Source: Pseudomonas sp.
GTDB lineage: Bacteria; Pseudomonadota; Gammaproteobacteria; Pseudomonadales; Pseudomonadaceae
DNA: 8,615 nt
Assembly (NCBI GenBank): GCA_003488145.1
Contig: DNMQ01000313.1
Span: forward strand, 1-8,615
Direction of reading: 5' to 3'
Numbering within the stretch: the first letter of the stretch is position 1; each line of letters starts with the position of its first letter. Below are positions 1 to 8,615 of this stretch, in pieces. The position numbers and the translations under genes are program-made. Under the pieces are notes generated by a model that searched no databases, was not told where the DNA came from, and was given only the letters and a program-made list of their open reading frames with translations.

Positions 1-1335
1 ATCGCCTCGAGGTTCTCGCGCCCGCCATGGCGGTTGGGAATCCACTCGCCGTCCTTGCGCGAATAGTCGCGATAGAGCATCGACGCCACCGCATCGACAC
101 GCAGGGCATCGACGTGGAATTCGCGCAGCCAGTGCAGCGCCGAAGCGAGCATGAAGCCGTGCACCTCGGTGCGGCCGAGGTTGTAGATGTAGGTATCCCA
201 GTCCTGATGGAAGCCCTCGAACGGGTGTGCGTATTCGTACAGCGCGGTGCCGTCGAATTCGCCCAGGCCATGGGCGTCGGTGGGAAAGTGCGCCGGCACC
301 CAGTCGAGGATCACACCGATGCCGGCGTTATGGCAGGCGTCGACGAACTCGGCGAAATCATGGGCGTTGCCGTAGCGCGCACTCGGCGCGAACTGCGAGA
401 GCAGCTGGTAACCCCAGGAGCCACCGAACGGATGCTCCATGATCGGCATCAGCTCGATGTGGGTGAAGCCCATGTCCACCACGTAGGGAATCAACCGCTC
501 GGCCAGCTCGTGCCAATCGTACAGGCGGCCATCGTCACCACCGTCACGCCGCCAGGAGCCGGCATGCAGCTCGTAGATGCTCATCGGCGCCTTGACCGAC
601 TGGCGCGCGGCGCGCTGCTGCAACCAGCCATGGTCCTTCCACTGGTAGTCCAGCGGCCGGGCGATGACCGAAGCGGTGCCCGGCGGGTGCTCGGTTGCCA
701 GGGCGATCGGGTCGGCCTTGAGCGGCAGGATGCCGTTCGGCCCGAGAATCTCGTACTTGTAGGTATCGCCCGGCTGCAGGCGCGGGATGAACAACTCCCA
801 CACGCCGGACGGAAAGCGCAGCCGCATCGGGTGACGGCGACCGTCCCAGCCATTGAAGCTGCCGACGATCGACACTCGGCGCGCGTTGGGCGCCCACACG
901 GCGAAGCGCACGCCCTGCACACCGTCGACTTCCAGCACCTGCGAGCCGAATACCCGGCCGATCTGCCGGTGATTGCCTTCCGAGAATAGGTGCATGTCCA
1001 GCTCGCCCAGTTGCGGCCCGAAGCTGTAGGGGTCTTCGGTGATCTGCTCGCCGCCGGCCCAGCGAATCTTCAGCAGGTAGGGTTGCTGATGTGGCAGGCG
1101 GATAAAGAAGAATCCGGGCACCTGCCCCTGCTCCATCACGGCAAGCAGTTGCTCATCGCGATCGAGCACTTCGGCACCCAGGGCATTGGGCAGGTAGGCG
1201 CGAATCACGATTCCCTCGCCGTCAGGATGCGGCCCGAGAATGGAAAACGGGTTGCCATGCTCGGCTCGCACCAGTGCGTCCACATCGGCGTCGCTGGGCA
1301 TCAGGGTTTCCCCTGGCATGGTCAGAACCGGACGA

Positions 1336-1343
<8 letters not shown>
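1..1343 (-). CDS. glgB: 1,4-alpha-glucan branching enzyme GlgB (3' end outside window)
   Basis: GlgB (GH13) cuts an alpha-1,4-glucan chain and rejoins the piece through an alpha-1,6 bond; here it would branch the polymer made by GlgE, in the cytoplasm. The first 447 residues are visible, of roughly 730 usual for the family. An N-terminal beta domain is followed by a CBM48-like module around residues 140-225 ([20 protein letters not shown]). The GH13 barrel follows, with [17 protein letters not shown] at 297-313, [10 protein letters not shown] at 347-356 and the nucleophile region [10 protein letters not shown], whose Asp is residue 417. The family signature [16 protein letters not shown] runs to the window edge. 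The ATG at 1343 is preceded by GGAGG five bases upstream, and the gene overlaps the end of treS-mak by 8 bases (ATGACTGA), suggesting translational coupling. The acid/base Glu and C-terminal domain are beyond position 1, so intactness cannot be judged. Confidence 0.96.
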
Positions 1344-4662
<3,319 letters not shown>

Positions 4663-4671
4663 GTTCTTCAT

Positions 4672-4675
4672 TCCT
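4672..4675 (-). promoter_or_regulatory. Ribosome binding site deciding the treS-mak start
   Basis: AGGA on the minus strand, nine bases before the ATG at 4662. Another in-frame ATG at 4671 directly abuts this motif and would leave no spacing, so the downstream ATG is the better start. The difference is only three residues (MKN). Confidence 0.6.
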
Positions 4676-4728
4676 GTCGCGGTGTGAAGGCCCAGGCCGG
4701 ATCGGCGCATTAGGCAACGGCAGAGCAA

Positions 4729-4787
4729 CAGCTGAATTCACATCAACAAAGCGTCATAAACGTATGATTTGAATGAATTAACAGCTG
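4729..4787 (-). repeat. Nested inverted repeat (possible RNA stem-loop) between glgE and treS
   Basis: The outer arms are CAGCTGAATTCA (4729-4740) and TGAATTAACAGCTG (4774-4787) on the plus strand. They pair over 12 bases with a two-base bulge. Between them an inner stem pairs TCATA (4754-4758) with TATGA (4763-4767) around a four-base loop. In the glgE message the outer stem begins 11 bases after the stop codon. Such a structure could protect or process the 3' end of glgE and set different levels for glgE and treS; that role is inference. CAGCTG is itself palindromic, so AACAGCTG also appears as a direct repeat at 4727-4734 and 4780-4787. Confidence 0.5.
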
Positions 4788-4798
4788 CGCCAGAGAAA

Positions 4799-6811
<2,013 letters not shown>

Positions 6812-6819
6812 CGAACGGG

Positions 6820-6824
6820 CTCCT
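6820..6824 (-). promoter_or_regulatory. Ribosome binding site of glgE
   Basis: AGGAG on the minus strand, eight bases before the glgE ATG. A short hairpin, TCGGG (6838-6842 on the plus strand) with CCCGA (6846-6850) around a TTG loop, sits 13 bases upstream of it in the leader. The hairpin could affect access to the site, but it is short. Confidence 0.65.
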
Positions 6825-6906
6825 GGGGCGCGTGGGTTCGGGTTGCCCGAGCCGCCTCTGGACGCGTCATCGTGCGGTTCGGGAGGCGACCGGTACGGTT
6901 TTCGTC

Positions 6907-6924
6907 GGCTCTTTCTTCCGAGCC
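6907..6924. repeat. Inverted repeat overlapping the glgE -10 region
   Basis: GGCTC (6907-6911) and GAGCC (6920-6924) form five-base perfect arms around an eight-base pyrimidine-rich loop. The right arm covers part of the putative AlgU -10 and the left arm sits at the predicted transcription start. It could be an operator or a 5'-terminal hairpin of the message; arms this short can also occur by chance in GC-rich DNA. Confidence 0.35.
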
Positions 6925-6943
6925 AAGTGACCCTGGAAAGTTC
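6917..6943 (-). promoter_or_regulatory. Putative AlgU (sigma-22/sigma-E type) promoter of the glgE operon
   Basis: On the minus strand GAACTT (6943-6938) is followed after exactly 16 bases by TCGGA (6921-6917). The AlgU consensus in pseudomonads is GAACTT-N16/17-TCTGA, so the -35 is perfect and the -10 matches four of five. Transcription would begin near 6909-6911, giving a leader of about 100 bases before glgE. This would tie the operon to envelope and osmotic stress. The call comes from motif reading only. Confidence 0.5.
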
Positions 6944-7133
6944 AGCCCCGGGCGGCCGTTAGCCAGCCCGTCCGGCGACCGGTCGAGCCTGGTGGAGTGC
7001 CATACGGCAGTTGCCGGTTTCAAGTCCCCCGTGAGTGGGTGCCGAACCCGACCACGCCGACGGTCGCCAGCGCCGCGAGCAGCGACGATTGGCCGGAACC
7101 TCGCCCCATGTGGGCCGATCAATGCAGAACGGC

Positions 7134-7152
7134 CGCCAACGCTAAGCTGGCG
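7134..7152 (+). promoter_or_regulatory. Possible RpoS-type -10 with overlapping dyad, upstream of the small ORF
   Basis: CTAAGCT (7142-7148) resembles the RpoS extended -10 CTATACT at five of seven positions, with no clear -35, as is usual for RpoS promoters. It sits inside a dyad, CGCCA (7134-7138) and TGGCG (7148-7152), which could be an operator or a hairpin. Transcription would start near 7155, leaving a leader of only about 16 bases that still includes the ribosome binding site. Confidence 0.3.
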
Positions 7153-7170
7153 AACACCAGGAGAACGACG

Positions 7171-7335
7171 ATGACTCACGTGCGACCCGATGTGCCGCAA
7201 CCCGACCCGATCGTGCATGACAAGCCGGGCGATGTGCCGCAGGTGCCTTGTGCCGAGGAGCTGGACGAACACAAGCCCGGCGCGCCATATGGAAACCAGA
7301 CCGTGGCGGATACCGACGATCCCCAGACGACCTGA
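7171..7335 (+). CDS. Small acidic, proline-rich protein of unknown function (54 aa)
   Basis: I do not recognise a named family. The ATG at 7171 has a near-ideal AGGAG (7159-7163) seven bases upstream. That is why I choose it over the upstream in-frame ATG at 6997, which has no such site and would add 58 residues of doubtful character. The 54-residue product begins MTHVRPDVPQPDP and has 10 prolines. It has 11 acidic residues (8 Asp, 3 Glu) against 3 Lys/Arg, one Cys, no hydrophobic segment and no signal peptide. It is probably a disordered, soluble cytoplasmic protein. Its stop lies 23 bases from the end of the convergent polymerase gene. Small hydrophilic Pro/Asp-rich proteins of this kind are, as far as I recall, common as hypotheticals in pseudomonads. 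A stress or hydrophilin-like role fits the neighbours but is inference. Confidence 0.62.
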   Translation: MTHVRPDVPQPDPIVHDKPGDVPQVPCAEELDEHKPGAPYGNQTVADTDDPQTT

Positions 7336-7358
7336 TCGCTCGCCGCCACACTGATGTC
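7336..7358. other. Convergent junction without a visible terminator
   Basis: The 23 bases between the stop of the small ORF and the stop of the polymerase gene show no GC-rich hairpin followed by a T-run in either direction. A short hairpin nearby (CAGGC 7371-7375 with GCCTG 7387-7391) lies inside the polymerase gene and has no T-run. Confidence 0.4.
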
Positions 7359-8279
7359 TCAACCTTTCTCCAGGCGCTTGAGCAGTGCCTGCGTCAGCCC
7401 CTGTCGAACGGCGCCGTAGCGGGCCCACGGGTCGCTGCGTAATGCCCGCAAACGCTCATCCAGGTTGCCGATGTTCCAGCGATCGGCTCTCTCCAGCTGC
7501 GCCAGCTCCTCACGCTCGACAGGCACGGATACCGCCAGCCCCGGACGCGCCCTGACCGAATAGGCGGCAACGGTGCTCGCCCCGCGCTGGTTGCGCAGGT
7601 AGTCCACGAAAATTCGCCCGACCCGATTCTGCGGGCCCATCTTGTCGACGATCAGCTCCGGCGCCTCGCGCGCCAGCCGCTCGGTGACCGAGCGAGCGAA
7701 CTGCCGGGCCAGGTCCCAGTCGTGCCGACGATCGAGCGGCATCACGACATGCATGCCGCGGCCTCCGCTGGTCTTGAGGAAGGCCTGCAATCCCAGGTCG
7801 TCCAGCAGCCGCAGCGTCAGCTCGGTCGCCTCCACCATGCTCGACCAGGGCAACGCGGGATCGGGGTCGAGATCGAAAATGACTCGATCGGGCCGCTCGA
7901 CGCGATCACTGCGCGCGTTCCAGGTGTGGAACTCGACGGTACCCATCTGCACGGCCTCGATGACCGCGGTGATGTTGTCCGCCTGGATCAGCCGCGCATG
8001 CTCGGGATCGAGGTTTTTCGGCAGTGCGCGCATGTGCGGCATCTTCAACCGACCGCAATGGCGTTGGAAAAAGCTTTCGCCGTCGACGCCTTCAGGTGCA
8101 CGAACGATGGACAGTGGCCTGCCAGCCAATTGCGGCACCAATCGGTCGGCGACCGCCAGGTAGTACTCGGCCAGCGCAAGCTTGGTCGCGCCACTGGCCT
8201 TGTCGATCACTCGCTGTGGATTACTGATGCCGACGCCGCCCACCAGCGGGCGGCCGGCGCTCTTGCGCTGCTCTGGCAT
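7359..8279 (-). CDS. Free-standing LigD-type polymerase (PolDom, NHEJ primase-polymerase)
   Basis: Homologous to the POL domain that forms the C-terminal third of Pseudomonas LigD, an archaeo-eukaryotic-primase-type polymerase that fills gaps with (ribo)nucleotides at breaks held by Ku. The whole 306-residue product is this one domain, with no ligase or phosphoesterase domain. After a short linker (1-15) come GISNPQRVID at 17-26, GAVQMG-like EAVQMGTVEFHTWNAR at 108-123 and the metal-binding DLDPD with Asp136 and Asp138. Further on are LKTSGGRGMHVVMPL at 168-182 and the third metal ligand Asp226 in IFVDYLRNQRGAST; all expected catalytic residues are present. The start lies 12 bases after the Ku stop, with only a weak GGGGT as ribosome site, so translation is probably coupled to Ku. 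A full-length ligD may exist elsewhere in the genome. The alternative, a remnant of a broken ligD, is unlikely because Ku, not a ligase domain, lies directly upstream. Confidence 0.92.
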   Translation of the reverse strand: MPEQRKSAGRPLVGGVGISNPQRVIDKASGATKLALAEYYLAVADRLVPQLAGRPLSIVRAPEGVDGESFFQRHCGRLKMPHMRALPKNLDPEHARLIQADNITAVIEAVQMGTVEFHTWNARSDRVERPDRVIFDLDPDPALPWSSMVEATELTLRLLDDLGLQAFLKTSGGRGMHVVMPLDRRHDWDLARQFARSVTERLAREAPELIVDKMGPQNRVGRIFVDYLRNQRGASTVAAYSVRARPGLAVSVPVEREELAQLERADRWNIGNLDERLRALRSDPWARYGAVRQGLTQALLKRLEKG

Positions 8280-8291
8280 GGGCTACCCCGA

Positions 8292-8615
8292 TCAGCTCGC
8301 CTTTTTGCTGGATTTGCTGCCCGCCGCTGGCGCCTTGCGCGTGCGCGAAGCCGCCGAGGAAGATTTGCTAGTTTTGGCCTTGCTCGCAGTCTTGGGCTTG
8401 GCCGGCGCCTTTTCCTCCTCCTCGTGGTCGTTCTCTTTGCTGGCCTTGCCCGGCTTGGCAGCGAGGCTGCGCTTGAGCAGTTCGGTAAGATCGATGACAT
8501 CCGCCGAACGACGATCCACCGCTTCCTCCGGCCCGCCGACCGCTTCCAGCTTGCCTTCGCGGGCCTTCTTCTCCACCAGCTCCATGATCTGGTCCTGGAA
8601 GGTGTCCTTGTACTG
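8292..8615 (-). CDS. ku: Non-homologous end joining protein Ku (C-terminal part; 5' end outside window)
   Basis: Bacterial Ku binds DNA double-strand ends as a ring-shaped homodimer and recruits LigD. Only the last 107 residues are visible, of about 270-300 expected. They open with QYKDTFQDQIMELVEKKAREG, wording typical of the helical end of the Ku core. DVIDLTELLKRSL at about 39-51 follows, the conserved minimal C-terminal segment thought to contact LigD. From about residue 55 to the stop the chain is a low-complexity tail of Lys, Ala, Ser and Pro with an acidic patch DHEEEE, ending SKSSKKAS. Extended lysine-rich tails are known in several bacterial Ku proteins and aid DNA binding and bridging. 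The gene is directly followed by the LigD-type polymerase. The DNA-binding core cannot be checked because it lies beyond 8615. Confidence 0.9.
   Translation of the reverse strand, partial: QYKDTFQDQIMELVEKKAREGKLEAVGGPEEAVDRRSADVIDLTELLKRSLAAKPGKASKENDHEEEEKAPAKPKTASKAKTSKSSSAASRTRKAPAAGSKSSKKAS

Larger units (their letters stand above)
4663..4798 (-). other. glgE-treS spacer with AT-rich core
   Basis: A 136-base gap inside an otherwise tightly packed operon. The half next to glgE (about 4735-4798) is clearly richer in A and T than the surrounding coding DNA and holds a nested inverted repeat. No convincing sigma-70, sigma-54 or AlgU promoter could be read for treS, so co-transcription with glgE is the simplest view. 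A T-run following a stem, as in a classical terminator, is absent. Confidence 0.5.
6885..6983. repeat. Direct repeat GGCGACCGGT flanking the glgE promoter
   Basis: The ten-base word GGCGACCGGT occurs at 6885-6894 and again at 6974-6983, on both sides of the putative AlgU promoter. The upstream copy is part of a perfect ten-base palindrome, CGACCGGTCG (6976-6985). The pair could be two sites for one DNA-binding protein; nothing else supports this. Confidence 0.3.
6812..7170. other. 359-base non-coding divergent region between glgE and the small ORF
   Basis: No convincing gene on either strand. It separates divergent starts (glgE leftward, the 54-residue ORF rightward). It contains an AlgU-like promoter for glgE, an inverted repeat over that promoter's -10, a repeated GGCGACCGGT, a small dyad TGCC-ATAC-GGCA (6998-7009) and an RpoS-like -10 before the small ORF. 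A long minus-strand frame (6808-7428) crosses it but lacks a recognisable protein and runs antisense to the small ORF. Confidence 0.6.

Noticed and set aside
4663..4728. Longer N-terminus of TreS starting at the ATG at 4728
   Set aside because: The extra 22 residues do not resemble the family start, while AGGA is well spaced for the ATG at 4662.
4733..4746. Anr/FNR-like box TTGATGTGAATTCA (minus strand) in the glgE-treS spacer
   Set aside because: One half site fits TTGAT but the other matches ATCAA at only three of five positions, and no promoter is placed to use it.
7007..7056. tRNA-like segment GGTTTCAAGTCCCC, a possible tRNA end or attachment site
   Set aside because: The bases flanking the T-loop-like word do not pair as a T stem, and no acceptor, anticodon or D arm can be placed.
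7371..7391. Hairpin CAGGC/GCCTG as a terminator near the end of the polymerase gene
   Set aside because: It lies inside coding sequence and is not followed by a T-run in either direction.

Overview
The window is GC-rich, gene-dense DNA that looks like a chromosomal segment of a Pseudomonas-type gammaproteobacterium (Pseudomonas or Stutzerimonas). This rests on strong GC bias at third codon positions, protein sequences of pseudomonad character, and the order glgE - treS/maltokinase fusion - glgB next to a Ku gene, which I recall from P. aeruginosa and its relatives. No tRNA, rRNA, insertion sequence, CRISPR array or phage gene was seen.

Layout. All large genes lie on the minus strand. Reading in the direction of transcription (right to left), the window opens inside a Ku gene (8292-8615, only its C-terminal end present). 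Twelve bases later comes a free-standing LigD-type polymerase domain (7359-8279). A small plus-strand ORF for a 54-residue acidic, proline-rich protein (7171-7335) converges on the 3' end of the polymerase gene. A 359-base non-coding stretch (6812-7170) separates that ORF from glgE and carries a good AlgU/sigma-E-like promoter pointing at glgE. Then follow glgE (4799-6811), a 136-base spacer with a nested inverted repeat, the treS-maltokinase fusion (1336-4662), and glgB (1-1343, 3' end outside the window). glgB overlaps the fusion gene by 8 bases.

How the genes work together. The glgE, treS-mak and glgB products form the GlgE route to alpha-glucan. TreS isomerises trehalose and maltose, the fused kinase makes maltose 1-phosphate with ATP, GlgE extends alpha-1,4-glucan with that donor, and GlgB adds alpha-1,6 branches. 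Catalytic residues of all of these enzymes are intact as far as the window shows. Ku and the LigD-type polymerase belong to bacterial non-homologous end joining. The two modules plus an envelope-stress-type promoter suggest a region for surviving drying, osmotic shock or stationary phase; that theme is inference. The most unusual items are the free-standing polymerase domain immediately after and in the same frame as Ku, the structured spacer between glgE and treS, and the small ORF with its dyad-overlapped promoter. I saw no evidence for a wholly new system.
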